Part shown: in pieces, positions 22,715-33,061 of the stretch
Layout of the letters: every line of letters begins with the position of its first letter
Position numbering within the stretch: position 1 is the first letter of the stretch
Origin: Zhengitettix transpicula
Lineage: Eukaryota; Arthropoda; Insecta; Orthoptera; Tetrigidae
Direction of reading: 5' to 3'
DNA length: 64,000 nucleotides
NCBI GenBank assembly: GCA_037074705.1
Contig: CM073590.1
Location: forward strand, 38,835,895 to 38,899,894
The notes under the pieces: model-generated
What the model was told of the DNA's origin: nothing
The model's input: only the letters and a program-made list of their open reading frames with translations
Databases searched by the model: none
Made by a program: the position numbers and the translations under genes

Positions 22715-23040
22715 TGCTAAAAAGTACCGGGAGTATTTTTGACGCTTTTAGATTAGCAAGAATATTTTTGTATCTCTTAAGGTATTGTATTTTCTATGCC
22801 CTTAAGATACCAGGAGTATTATTTATTACCGGGAGTATATGAAGAAATTTTGATTCGTTTAGGCTCCAGGATTATAATAAACTTGTAGAGGGTGTATTTT
22901 TTACTACATTAGGGTACTGAGTATATTTTTTAAGTCTCTTAAGGTACCAAGAATATTTTTCACTATCTGAACACACCAGGGATATTTTTGATACATTTGG
23001 TATCGACAGTATTTATGCTTCTCTAAAGGTTCTAGGCTCT
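22715..23040. repeat. Degenerate minisatellite (GGTACC-GGAGTATTTTT units)
   Basis: Roughly eight irregular units contain variants of CTTAAGGTACCAGGAGTATTTTT split by AT-rich spacers (for example at 22,725, 22,775, 22,805, 22,830, 22,935 and 22,975). The same unit occurs at 7282-7365, so it is a dispersed, decaying tandem repeat. Confidence 0.5.
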
Positions 23041-23179
23041 TACAAAATTAGCATTTCCTCTGCATATGGAAGTTAAAACACGTCTTGACTAATAGGTTAA
23101 TGTAGAACTACTTCCGTCACGTAAATACTTTACGGGAACTTATAAATAAATACCAGGTAAACGCCGAGCACCCAGCTAG
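23041..23179 (+). mobile_element. Helitron-like 3' end, second copy
   Basis: AGGTAAACGCCGAGCACCCAG followed by CTAG parallels the terminus at 17,121-17,145. The upstream 5' end could not be placed; the minisatellite just before it may lie inside the same element. Confidence 0.35.
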
Positions 23180-23672
23180 TATTAAATAATCCTAATAAAA
23201 AATTTTGAATATTAAAATTAGTGTCCTTTACAAATAATTGCATTTTTATCTCTTTTCATTATTCAATACAGACAGGTTATAAATATTCGAGCTTCAGGTG
23301 TGAGGAGTTATCTTTACATGTAGATTTAAATGGCGAAAGAAGAACAGACATTCTTTACTAAAAAAATCAGTTCTTCCTCTGGCACATTAAGTTATTTCTA
23401 AAAAGATCAGTATTCTTTGACTTCGCAGATTCAACTTACTATTACATCCCACAATCATTGTTTGAGGATAGTATGCATTTGTGGCAGTCCCCTTGACTAT
23501 CAGACGTAGAATGTCTCCGACCGTCCACTTCCTAGAACGGCTTACCTGCGGTAGGAGGAAGTAAGTTTTGCAAAACAACAGCCCTTTCCATGCTAAGCTA
23601 ATTTATTAAATTCATTATAGATATAAAATTAAAATTTTGCCCTCGACTAGCCAGTTTTGAAATCCCATGGAT
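23180..23672. other. AT-rich DNA without recognisable gene
   Basis: The 63-codon minus frame at 23,387-23,578 has no known domain. No repeat is matched. Confidence 0.45.
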
Positions 23673-24184
23673 TAATGTGGCAAATTAGGCCCGGGAAACG
23701 ATTTATGTAAAAAAGAGCTTTACGCAACCATGAAATATGCGAACTTGGTTACCAGACTGGGGTCTCAGGAACTCAGCGACGTCGCTCGCAGCTGGTCATT
23801 GATGTCTCTCTCGCTGGTAAATATCTCCACTTCTCAAGCAACCGCTCGCTGTGACTTCTCCACTCAGAGAGTCCTTCTCCAGTCAGAATCAGAAACAGAA
23901 TGCTTGACCAGGCCTCCACTTCTCCCGACCTGTGGGACCAACCGTTCCTCTATTGGTCCATTCAATTTATTATGGACCAATCACAGGTCCTAGACGATTC
24001 CATCAGCGAGACTCTCCGCACCTTCTGCTTATTGACGGGAAAACCCCGGAGGTACAGTTACTATCACCAAACGGTACTTTTTGCTGACGTTCGATAAACA
24101 TGGTTGCTCACGCGTTTAAACAAACTGACTAAAATATCAGCAAAATCAATTAAAAGACGCCTATCCTAAATAACGCGCTATATA
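23673..24184 (-). repeat. 3' LTR of the 23.7-27.2 kb element
   Basis: On the minus strand it starts TATAGCGCGTTATTTAGG at 24,184, immediately after the polypurine tract, and ends near CCACATTAAT at 23,673. A plus-strand frame through it (23,730-23,993) has a near-identical twin in the other LTR. This reflects the duplication, not a gene. Confidence 0.75.
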
Positions 24185-24198
24185 AATTCCCCCTTTTA
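24185..24198 (-). promoter_or_regulatory. Polypurine tract
   Basis: The minus strand reads AAAAGGGGGAATT directly upstream of the left LTR. This is the expected position for plus-strand primer formation and fixes the element's orientation. Confidence 0.7.
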
Positions 24199-25386
24199 GT
24201 GTCAGATTGTCGTCGAGTGCAACTAACGACGAATCAATCTGTCACTAAAAATAAATGAATTCGCGGCGATTTTCATAACTGCTTAGTCAAGTATTTACAA
24301 ATCAAGTTTTAAATTCTATCATAATATACACACATATATATATATATACAAATTATTACTAATGGTCTCTTCGGAGTCTATCAGAAAATACACTACTGTA
24401 CACACACATAGACACTATACACATAAATGGATGTAAATGGCCTGAAGGGCTTTACGGAGTATATCAGAAAATACAATTCTTTCTAAAACAGCATCGTTCT
24501 GTGTTGGTATGTCCTCCGCGACGTGATGCAAATCGACTGGATGGGTACGACCGAACCAACGGTGTTTCATCCGTATCCTGTAGACGCATCGGGTTGACAC
24601 TTAGGTGGGCGTGGAAACCGTCAGTTCCCAGCATAAGCGTTTAGCTGCAGCAGTTGGCGGAACTCGATGGTGTTCGTACACCTGGGAAGGCTACCACAGG
24701 TTAAGGTGTCACTCGGCATCGGGATGACTCGGTGTGGCCTCATGTGGACGGGGCGAGGTTGTCAGCATCTGACAAACCCTGTCAGACAGTTGCGCGTCGA
24801 CTTTGGCTGCATCAGTTGACAGCACACTGCAGCTTCCAACAGATTCTCGTTCAGCTACCTATGACAACCAGACTACAAGTTCTCGCCGTTATTGTGCATG
24901 CTTTCCACCCCAATCACGGCAAAACCAATGGACCAGTACCCCCACTATGACGCAGCCATTAACCTAGATGAATATTTTCAGAATACCTATAAAAGATTAA
25001 TAAAATAACCAACATTATTTATACTTCAGACAAATTATATACACATAACATTCACTCTACCAGCCACAAAATATCAGATTACCATACATAAAAGAATCAT
25101 TTCACACACGAAACTGGCTATATACAAACATTCACGCTCCCCGCTACAACACATCAGATTAATTACACTACATAACAAAGTCATTCACACTCTAAACTGA
25201 CTATATACAAAACATTCACTTTATCCACGATAGCATCCAAACCTGGATCCCACTTCCATCTTACTCCCTTCTTTAAAAGTCCGTATAGTAATGGTTTTAC
25301 GCCCTGCGCCGACACTAAATGTCCCTTGGTCAAGTCAACGGTACTTAGTCAGAGCCTACCTGCAAATTTTTGTAGGACCTCTTGTA
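24199..25386 (-). other. Interior of the LTR element, no recognisable pol
   Basis: A GC-richer part (about 24,480-24,950) has short frames on both strands and no retroviral enzyme motif. A near-repeat of CGGAGT.TATCAGAAAATACA occurs at about 24,374 and 24,461. Two and a bit copies of an 83-bp tandem repeat, whose units start TATATACA, lie at 25,036-25,225. Confidence 0.5.
25036..25225. repeat. 83-bp tandem repeat
   Basis: Unit starts are at about 25,036, 25,119 and 25,202. Each unit has TATATACA, CATTCAC, CACATCAGATTA-like and AAACTG(G/A)C blocks. The third copy is partial. Confidence 0.65.
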
Positions 25387-26235
25387 TCAGAATAGGGCGT
25401 TCTTTTGCGTCGACCAGGATTGTATTAATTTTACGTGCGTCAAAGCATACTCGTAATTTATTCCGCAGCGCGAAAGGTGTGGGATAATTTCTAAGTTGGT
25501 ATGGTTCATGTTCAATGGTACACAAATTATGGACGTAGTCACGAAGGCAACCAGGCGAGTCATTAACATCTCTATTTCCCTTAGAATAACTCTAAATGCT
25601 TCTCTTTCCTCCTCACTTCTTCTCTGAATACAATTAACTACTTCCGTCACCGATTCTTCAAACTCCCATTTATCAGCTTCATCCGTTGCATCATCCTTCC
25701 GTATTTTAAAATCATGCAAATTTTCAATGTTATCGTACCCGTATTCATACCTTTCCTTCTCACCTTCCTCATTCCCTTCCCCCAGGATTCTATTGATATT
25801 ATATATTCGACTTCCACCTTTTGCTTCCTGAACCTCCAACGTCGGAATCTCCTTCCTAATTTGAGTTTCTACTGCTGAATTATTATTTACCATAAAACTT
25901 GGAACTTCTTCCCTGTTATATTCAAGTTTTTTAATAAGATTATCGTAATTTTTATTCGTCTCCTGTCTCGATTCATCAATTTTTTCTAAGATTTCATTTT
26001 TAACAGCCTCTCGTTCTCTTTTATCAGCCTCTCGCCACTTATTCAGTTGGCTTAAGAGCCTCACAATTCCGGTTTGGCCTTCCAAATTTGAATTATATTC
26101 CCCATCAATTAGCGCGTTGTCCGACCTGCCTGATTCAGCTACCAAATCTAATTCGGATCTCTCCATGCTATTATTGTCCATTTTTGGAATGACTTCACTC
26201 GTTTGTAAGCCTGAACGCAATTTCAACAAACACAA
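25387..26235 (-). CDS. Gag-like coiled-coil protein of the LTR retrotransposon
   Basis: This uninterrupted 282-codon frame is the only long intact one in the window. The first Met gives MCLLKLRSGLQ...; a second Met (MDNNSMERSELD) at about residue 19 is a plausible alternative start. Residues about 60-115 are highly charged and heptad-like (NKWREADKREREAVKNEILE), indicating a coiled coil. A second acidic, Glu-rich stretch follows at about 150-225. The C-terminal 50 residues are more hydrophobic. No CCHC zinc knuckle and no protease motif is seen. Its position, about 490 bp inside the right-hand (5') LTR on the same strand, is where gag is expected. The call rests on position and coiled-coil character, not on a recognised Gag domain. 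Confidence 0.5.
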   Translation of the reverse strand: MCLLKLRSGLQTSEVIPKMDNNSMERSELDLVAESGRSDNALIDGEYNSNLEGQTGIVRLLSQLNKWREADKREREAVKNEILEKIDESRQETNKNYDNLIKKLEYNREEVPSFMVNNNSAVETQIRKEIPTLEVQEAKGGSRIYNINRILGEGNEEGEKERYEYGYDNIENLHDFKIRKDDATDEADKWEFEESVTEVVNCIQRRSEEEREAFRVILREIEMLMTRLVAFVTTSIICVPLNMNHTNLEIIPHLSRCGINYEYALTHVKLIQSWSTQKNALF

Positions 26236-26309
26236 CCAAAACGCACAAACACTTTAAACACGTACAACACTAACAACTATGCCAATCATACAAATACCAA
26301 CATTCAGTC

Positions 26310-26615
26310 ACACATATGTTATATTAATACATTCATTCCCCTAATATATCGTCTGAAATAGGACAAAGATTCAATTTCTGTCTATAGAGTAACACAATCT
26401 AACAAAAGAAAACATTCAGCCTCACTTACATTCTATATTAACACATTCATTCCCCCAAAATACCATCTGAAATAGTAAATATTGCTAAACATATCTATAA
26501 CGCGACTTCCTGCTACTCTGCTGCTAAAAATAAAATACAACATTAAATTCCTATTCCCTAAACAAAATCACTTCTAAAGATATACATTCCCCCAAAATAG
26601 TGTTAGAAATGGTCC
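26310..26615. repeat. Degenerate tandem repeat in the LTR element leader
   Basis: CATTCATTCCCC followed about 15 bp later by TCTGAAATAG occurs near 26,332 and 26,446, with a third weaker version at about 26,583. The spacing is roughly 115-135 bp. It lies between the 5' LTR and the Gag-like frame. Confidence 0.5.
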
Positions 26616-26723
26616 ATTGATTAAAACCCAATATCGCACATTCTCATGTCACGCAGGCACTTTTCCATATCCCCAAAAACCTAATTAAATATTATTCCGG
26701 CCACACGCTATTGGGCGAGAATT

Positions 26724-27233
26724 TATGTGGCCCGGGAAACAAATTATATGAAAAAGTTCTTTACGCAACCATGAAATATGCGAACTTGGTTACCAGACTG
26801 GGGTCTCAGGAACTCAGCGACGTCGCTCGCAGCAGGTCATTGATGTCTCTCTCGCTGGTAAATATCTCCACTTCTCAAGCAACCGCTCGCTGTGACTTCT
26901 CCACTCAGAGAGTCCTCCAGTCAGAATCAGAGACAGAATGCTTGAGCAGGCCTCCACTTCTCCCGACCTGTGGGACCAACCGTTCCTCTATTGGTCCATT
27001 CAATTTATTATGAACCAATCACAGGTCCTAGACGATTCCGTCAGCGAGACTCTCCGCACCTGCTGCTTATTGACGGGAAAACCCCGGAGGTACAGTTACT
27101 ATCCCCAGCCTGACTGGCACCAAACGGTACTTTTTGCTGACGTTCGATAAACATGGTTACTCACGCGTTTAAACAAACTGACTAAACTATCAGTAAAATC
27201 AATTAAAATTGCCTATCCTAAATAACGCGCTAT
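26724..27233 (-). repeat. 5' LTR of the 23.7-27.2 kb element
   Basis: This is the direct-repeat partner of the left LTR. Just inside it on the minus strand is TCGCCCAATAGCGTGTGGCC, loosely like a tRNA-Lys-type primer-binding site but with the expected leading TGG not intact. The primer assignment is therefore tentative. Confidence 0.7.
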
Positions 27234-28654
27234 ACATTATCTAACACTAGATTTCTAAAATGACCTACATTTTTAATACCTCATGAATGTCAATAATTCT
27301 TGCAGGAATCTCTGATTATCGTGATTTTTTACGGTCGAGAGTTTCATCATACAAGATATTTTAAAATTTAATTAAAATTCAAATGATAATTAGAGTATTA
27401 CTTCTCAAAGCAGACTACGTCAGTGATTTCACAAAAAATTAGTTTTCTAATAGAAGTACTTCACGAATTCTAGTATCCTAACTCAAGGTTTGGTTCCACT
27501 TGTAATTCATATCTTCCAAGGACTAAAGTGATTTCTTGTGTTACCTGCATGGCCGAAGTCTATTATTCAAATCACTAATGCAAGACTCGTGAAGTTGGCG
27601 AATTATTTAGCATTTGTTTCACGGGTCTCTCAGACATCACAGTCTGTATAGAACAAAGAACAGTTCTTTCAATTGTTTGAGTATTGATGCTCTGCGTTTT
27701 TAACCTCCAATGCAGAATTTCAGTGGCGCCGGTCAAACAAAAGCAGTTTGTGTCAGGGGAATACCATTGTTTTTATTTAAAGCAGTCTGCCACAGGTTTC
27801 AGCGTGGCGTTAATAGCATATTATCCAAAACGATTTAACAATTAAAAACAATGGAATAGAATAAGAATTAAAAATAAGTTCCAGTAAATTCATTGATTGG
27901 AGGACGGAATGCATAATGTTTTAAAAAAAAACAATAAATTTGAAACTGACAGATCCACTAAAATATTAAATTTTATAATATGTATTTTGTTGATGCACAA
28001 AACTAATTGTAATTATCTGACGTATTTTAATTTTATAATAAATAAATGCATCGGCCGCAAGTGGGAAAAATTTAATAAAGTATGTGACAAAAATACTACG
28101 CAAAGTTTCGTCCTTAATTTAGAAATTCTTCAGATTTACAAAGGGGTTTGAGTATTGTACATAATTTTTATATATTGCCTAATTCTTTTATAAATATCAT
28201 ACAAATATTGATATTATATAAATATATTTCAGACACAATAGACAGTACAGACTGTGCATGCATTTTAAATTCTACTCAGTATCTATTTATACGTAAATTT
28301 TTGAATATTAATAGAAGAATTTGGCAATTTATAAAAATTATTTTTAAGATTCCAAAAACATCGTGCACCTGAAGAAGTCAAGAATTACGTACAGAGCGTT
28401 GTCGAATTGGATTTTTGATAGTTAAATTATTATAGACATAAAAATTCTTTATTCAGTACCCAACTCAATATCGGTTTCTCATACATATACGAGGATCATG
28501 TCAAGTAAGACACCAATTGAAAACTGAATTTCAATAGACAAAAATTACGTAGATTAATGTTTGAAATGAAAAATTTACGTCTAAGTGAAAGTTAATAATA
28601 GGACAGATAGCCAAATACATACAAAGGAAGTGATAATATAATTCAGATATATAT
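27234..28654. other. AT-rich DNA without recognisable gene
   Basis: Frames of 84 codons (27,897-28,151) and 74 codons (28,148-28,372) abut but are Asn/Ile/Lys-rich with no domain, as expected for AT-rich noise. No repeat boundary is recognised. Confidence 0.5.
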
Positions 28655-29472
28655 TGTAGTATATACAAATTAATGTACAATTAAATAAACAAAATTAAAA
28701 TATGCCCCACGTTGGTGAAGCCACTTTGAAAAAAAAGGTAAACAATAGTTAGCCCACGTTAATGCATCATTTAACTAATTTTAACTTTTTAACTCAGAGG
28801 AATCAAATTTCATGGGAAACTAAATACTTAGAAGTATTATTTACAAAACAATATTTACAATTATTCATAAAAAATCCAAAATCTGACGATCTATCTTTAC
28901 CTAATAGTTTACAATTAATAATTTATTTAATTTTACTTACTGTTCTCTCTCTCACTCTCTCTCTCTCTCTCTCTCCCACTGGTACCAGGACAATCAATTT
29001 TTACCTCGCTCAGACATTTTTAATATTAGGCCTTGGTTTTCTCTGATTCTAAACTTCACTTTAAGATTTGGCAAGATTTGCTGTATTTTGATGACTGCTC
29101 CGGTCCTCAATAATTTACTAATGTTAGCCTGGAACAATTCCTCCACGAAGATTTTGAAAAGTTCTACACTGAAGAAACTGCTATTACTTTCCAATATTTA
29201 CGATGCAATACTTCTGTGAATGTTTTACTTTGTATTAATTCACAACTTTATTTTATAATACACTAACGACACCTAGTCTCTGCTAAACTTTTATTTGTTC
29301 CGTCCTCTGCAATGTTTCGCCGCCAACTGCCCTATAAATTCCTCTTCGCGCGCCTTGGTCTACAATACCTTAAACCTCGTTCATTTTTGTCTTGTGTGTG
29401 ATTTGTGTCTGTTTGCCATTAACAATTCAAGTCCAAAATGTTTTTAATTATTAATTGCCTTTTAATTACTAC
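28655..29472 (-). mobile_element. ATn-LTR element O (AGTGGCAATTAAAAGG subfamily)
   Basis: On the minus strand it begins TAGTAGTAATTAAAAGGC at about 29,472, shares the next roughly 45 nt with element J, and ends at 28,655 before ATATAT. Donor-like GTAAGT is at 28,935-28,940 (complement), followed by GTAAACTATTAGG and GTCAGATTTTGG. Two PBS-like modules sit near the 3' end, at 28,702-28,722 and 28,749-28,767. A (CT)n microsatellite lies just upstream of the donor at about 28,942-28,976. Confidence 0.6.
28942..28976. repeat. (CT)n microsatellite
   Basis: A slightly interrupted CT/TC tract inside element O. Confidence 0.85.
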
Positions 29473-29489
29473 TATATATATATATATAT

Positions 29490-30600
29490 TGTAATACTAA
29501 TTAGAGGCCAGTAATTATTTTAAATAATTGGATTGTTAACGGTACAAATTCTTAAAAAACAACACTGTCGGCGGGCTTTGTCGCGGGCTCCGTGCGTTTG
29601 CTGGAAGGGCAGTCTGTCTCAAATTGTGGTTGGGAGAGGAAGGAGTCTGTGTGAAATCGTAGAAGGGAGAAGTCGTAACATTGAGAGAACGAATAGCGTG
29701 GCCCAAGTTTAAAATCCAACCAAGAGAGTTATAAGATTAAAATCCAAGTATAAAGTCTGGACAGAGAGATACTTTGTAAAAAAAACTGCACAGCATAATC
29801 AAATATTTAGCGCCACATTCAGATTCCTACGCGTACTGAGATCAACATTTTCCACGTAAAGACATTGAGTAACAATATGTCTGGCTGATGATCCGGAGGT
29901 TGCAGGAGATCCAATTCCCAGTGGAAGATCCAATAACTACGACCCTGTGTTTGACCATAAAATGTAGAATCAGTGGTCCATGACCTTTTTAGTGTAAATT
30001 GTGTACCCGAGCCGCGACACTAAACCTGGTACTAGCAGAAAATTTTTGTAAGTAAAAACCAAATTAATTAAGTTTGTTAACGATAGTTAAAGGTATTCGT
30101 CAGATTTCGTTCGTCTCATTTTTGGTTTTGGATTGTTAATTACTTAATTTATAAATTCTTTGATTGTTCTTTACTTATCAAGCCCAGGTAAACGACCCCG
30201 AGAGAAGAGTTATCAAATTGCCAAACTTTGAGAATTTAAATGTATTTATTCTCAGAGCAAATGTTGTAAATTTCCATAAAATAAAATAAACATCCAGAAC
30301 GATTTATCAATTTGTTAAAAGAGAAAAATAATTGTTTAAATCATTTAATAAAATTTGATTTTTTAATTAATTAATCAATGTTTTTTAATCAATATATTTT
30401 TGGCTTCCACAACGCGGGCAATTCATTTAATTAACTTTTCTATCTATTCATTACCATTTGGTCTACAACGTGGGGCAAATAAAATCAATCTTTTTTTATT
30501 TATTAAATTTCGGCGTGCCAACGTAGGCCATTTAATTGTAACATTAATTAAATAATCTTTGTTAAAAAATTTAACTAATAAGCAGCGATTATTCATTACA
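29490..30600 (+). mobile_element. ATn-LTR element C
   Basis: It starts TGTAATACTAATTAGAGGCC after a short TA tract and ends CATTACA at 30,600. Donor-like GTAAGTA is at 30,048-30,054, followed by a GTCAGATTTCG block near 30,110. CCCAGGTAAACGACCCCGAG is at about 30,182. Three PBS-like modules are arrayed in the tail at 30,400-30,423, 30,457-30,480 and 30,508-30,530 (spacing 57 and 51 bp). No coding capacity. Confidence 0.65.
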
Positions 30601-30612
30601 ATATATATATAT

Positions 30613-31982
30613 TGTAATAACCAAATAATGGCGTCGAAATAAAAAAAATAATATTTATAAACAACAAACAAATTTATTAACACAAGAAGAATTTACAATT
30701 GATTTTAATATTTTACTATTATAATAAGAAACTCTTGCTCTCATGGGTCTCTACTGGGTTTGACAACGGACAGAATCGAACTATAAAAAAAGACCCAACA
30801 TTTAAGTTTTAAATTAAACAAAAGTATTTACTAAATTTATTAATGAACTTAACCTATAGATTGCTTCTAACTTTATTATCAAAAGAAGAGAACGACATCT
30901 GACTGTTATCCTTTAATAACGTTTACATTTGTTAATATTATGCATTCCAACTTACGGTTTCTCAGGTTTACTTCGACTCGTTCTTAAGACAATCACTTTA
31001 TAGCCTTGACATTCACTCACTGACTCTAACACAATATCACTGGTTCGCCGTGACACTCCTTGACGTCGTTTGCTGCATCCAGGTCGCCTACCATCGAAGA
31101 CAGGTCAAATTCTCCTACTCATACAGATAGAGCTTCTGTATTTTAAAAATGTTTATAGCTGTTATGGTTTTGCTGACTGATGCTGACTGTCGCTGACTGA
31201 CTAACTGTGGAGGTTCACCGAACCCCTCTCCTACGCTGACTCTCGCTGACCGTCTCTCGTTCCTCTCCCTCGCTAACTGTCTAACCCTCCACACAATAGG
31301 TTATTTCCCCTACATATACCACCAGCCTCCTTGTTTTTCTCTTGATGCAAAATTCCGTCGCAACGGCGCGGTGACAGAATCCCATTACCGAAATTTACGT
31401 CCCGGCCGTTGGAGTCCTTTAGCCGGCTGCTCTCTTTTGTCCGAAACGCGACAATCGCGACAGGTCCAATTTGTCTTTGGACCTCTCCGCTCACAAGTGC
31501 GCGATACTAATTTCTCCAGATCCTAAGTCAACAAGAGCCTGGACCCTTACACCCACTGACTCTCCTTGCAGCTGCAGTGATTTCGCCCCCGCAATTACTC
31601 AGGACTCGCACAAGATCTTTTCTTGCAAGTCCCAAGCAAATACGCCACTTGTCAGGTCATTCGTCAGAGACAATAGCCTGCTCTAACATAGCCACTTTGG
31701 GGCCATCTGCTCGCCCACGTTCTGCGTTACGAATTCTTCACGCCGATCCGTAAGTCAATAAGTTACTGGACCCGCAATCACTCTTTAGACCTAATTGCCG
31801 CACCGTCACACTGTCTCTACAAATTACGGCTTCCTCTCTGCCGCTCACCAGCACTCATCCTAGATAAATGTCTTACCGCTCCGTCTTGTCACCTCGTGAC
31901 AGGACCCGCGGTTACTTTTCCCTCGCATTCTCTTTACGACATGTGCGCTGTTTTTAATCCAATGCATTATATTATATGCATT

Positions 31983-31985
<3 letters not shown>
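30613..31985 (-). mobile_element. ATn-LTR element D
   Basis: TA tracts flank it. On the minus strand it begins TGTAATGCATATAATATAATG and ends GGTTATTACA. Donor-like GTAAGT is at 30,950-30,955 (complement). The CCCAGTAGAGACCCATGAGAG block is at about 30,743-30,763. No clear PBS module is retained at its 3' end. The frames inside (for example 31,273-31,494) show no domain. Confidence 0.6.

Positions 31986-32027
<42 letters not shown>
31986..32027. repeat. (TA)n microsatellite between elements D and E
   Basis: An uninterrupted 42-nt TA tract separates facing 5' termini, the same arrangement and length as between elements A and B. Confidence 0.9.
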
Positions 32028-32030
<3 letters not shown>

Positions 32031-33054
32031 AGTAATTAGTAATTAATTCATTATTATAATTATAAAGTTGGATTGTAGAGGACTTATTATTGGATATAAA
32101 GCGGACACCGCAACAAGGCGGCGAGACAAAGTATGTATTGTTGGAGTTAAGAGAGTGTACGCACTCAAAAATCTACGAGACGAAGTTGGTTAGTTGGACG
32201 GCTGACACAGTTGTAGGCAGACATCAATTCAGCAAATTCATATTATAAAAATTTGGGCAGCGGACATAGACAGTTCGAAAGCAATCTTCAGTCAGCGGCA
32301 AGACGCGAAAGGAAAAAGTCTACGTCGAGAACTGGGACATAGCAGTTCGGTCCACATAGAGAAATAGAAACAGTAAAAGTTTGCGGATCCAGAATTATGA
32401 ATAGGGCTATCTAGGAAGTTCAACGGCGATCTAATAGTTCACATAAAACGCAAGTAACCAGTTTTGACGGAGAGACTTATAAAATCGCAGTTTGGAAGCA
32501 GAAGTTTTGCTTCACAAACTGAACAAATTTTCGCATAGAGAGACTTTGAGGAGACCTATGTCCGGAAACTGGCTGAGGGTGAGATGATCGAGGTTCCAGG
32601 ATAGCAGAGATCCAGAGCAACTACCGTGTGTTCAAATTCTAATGAGTAGAATCAGTGATATCCCCAAATCGTGTGCACAGAAAAACCAAAAATGAGACCT
32701 GGGCGGCCGTAAGTAGAAAATTTTAAAATTGATTGTAAACCACTTTTAAAAGATACGTCAGATCGTTCTTTAATTATTTCGTTCTTTAATTATTTACTTC
32801 TTTAATTGTTTAGTTCTTTAATTTAAATTCAATCTTTAGTCTTATTTTCGTCCGCTATTAATTTCGTCGATGTTCAGACGAATTAATTTACCTAAAAAGC
32901 TAAATGTAATTGATTGTATAAAATTCACCCATTTATCAAACCCAGATAAAGACCCTGAGATCTCAAATATATTAGTGTAATTCTAAACCTTAATAAATTT
33001 GTTTAATTGTTTCACTTAACTTCTTTTTAATTATTTAGACGCCTTTTTATTACA
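32028..33054 (+). mobile_element. ATn-LTR element E (E/K subfamily)
   Basis: It begins TGTAGTAATTAG and ends TTATTACA. It is clearly homologous to element K throughout, including GGATTGTAGAGGAC, GGATATA(A/G)AGCGGAC and GAGACCTGGGCGGCCGTAAG. Donor-like GTAAGTA is at 32,709-32,715, followed by ACGTCAGATCGTTC. CCCAGATAAAGACCCTGAGA is at about 32,941. No PBS-like tail is present, so this is a clean solo-LTR-like copy. Confidence 0.7.
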
Positions 33055-33061
33055 ATATATA

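Larger units (their letters stand above)
23673..27233 (-). mobile_element. Non-autonomous LTR retrotransposon, complete ends
   Basis: Two direct repeats of about 510 bp (23,673-24,184 and 26,724-27,233) flank a 2.5-kb interior. By eye the copies are about 95% identical; differences include a short insertion, CCCAGCCTGACTGG, in the right copy and scattered substitutions. Orientation is minus: a polypurine tract (complement of 24,187-24,197) abuts the left LTR, and a 282-codon Gag-like frame follows the right LTR. No protease, reverse transcriptase, RNase H or integrase motif is present, so it would need pol in trans. The interior has tandem repeats near both ends. This is a different family from the (TA)n-targeting LTR elements. 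Confidence 0.8.

Noticed and set aside
23673..27233. Clear target-site duplication around the LTR element
   Set aside because: ATTA occurs near both ends, but the offset does not match the LTR termini well enough to claim it.
27897..28372. Two adjoining plus frames of 84 and 74 codons
   Set aside because: Asn/Ile/Lys-rich, AT-driven composition, no motif; fits chance in AT-rich DNA.
28371..28420. A further hammerhead-like match (CCTGAAGAAGTC ... GTTGTCGAA)
   Set aside because: The spacing and second core box do not fit, and there is no supporting inverted repeat or second copy.
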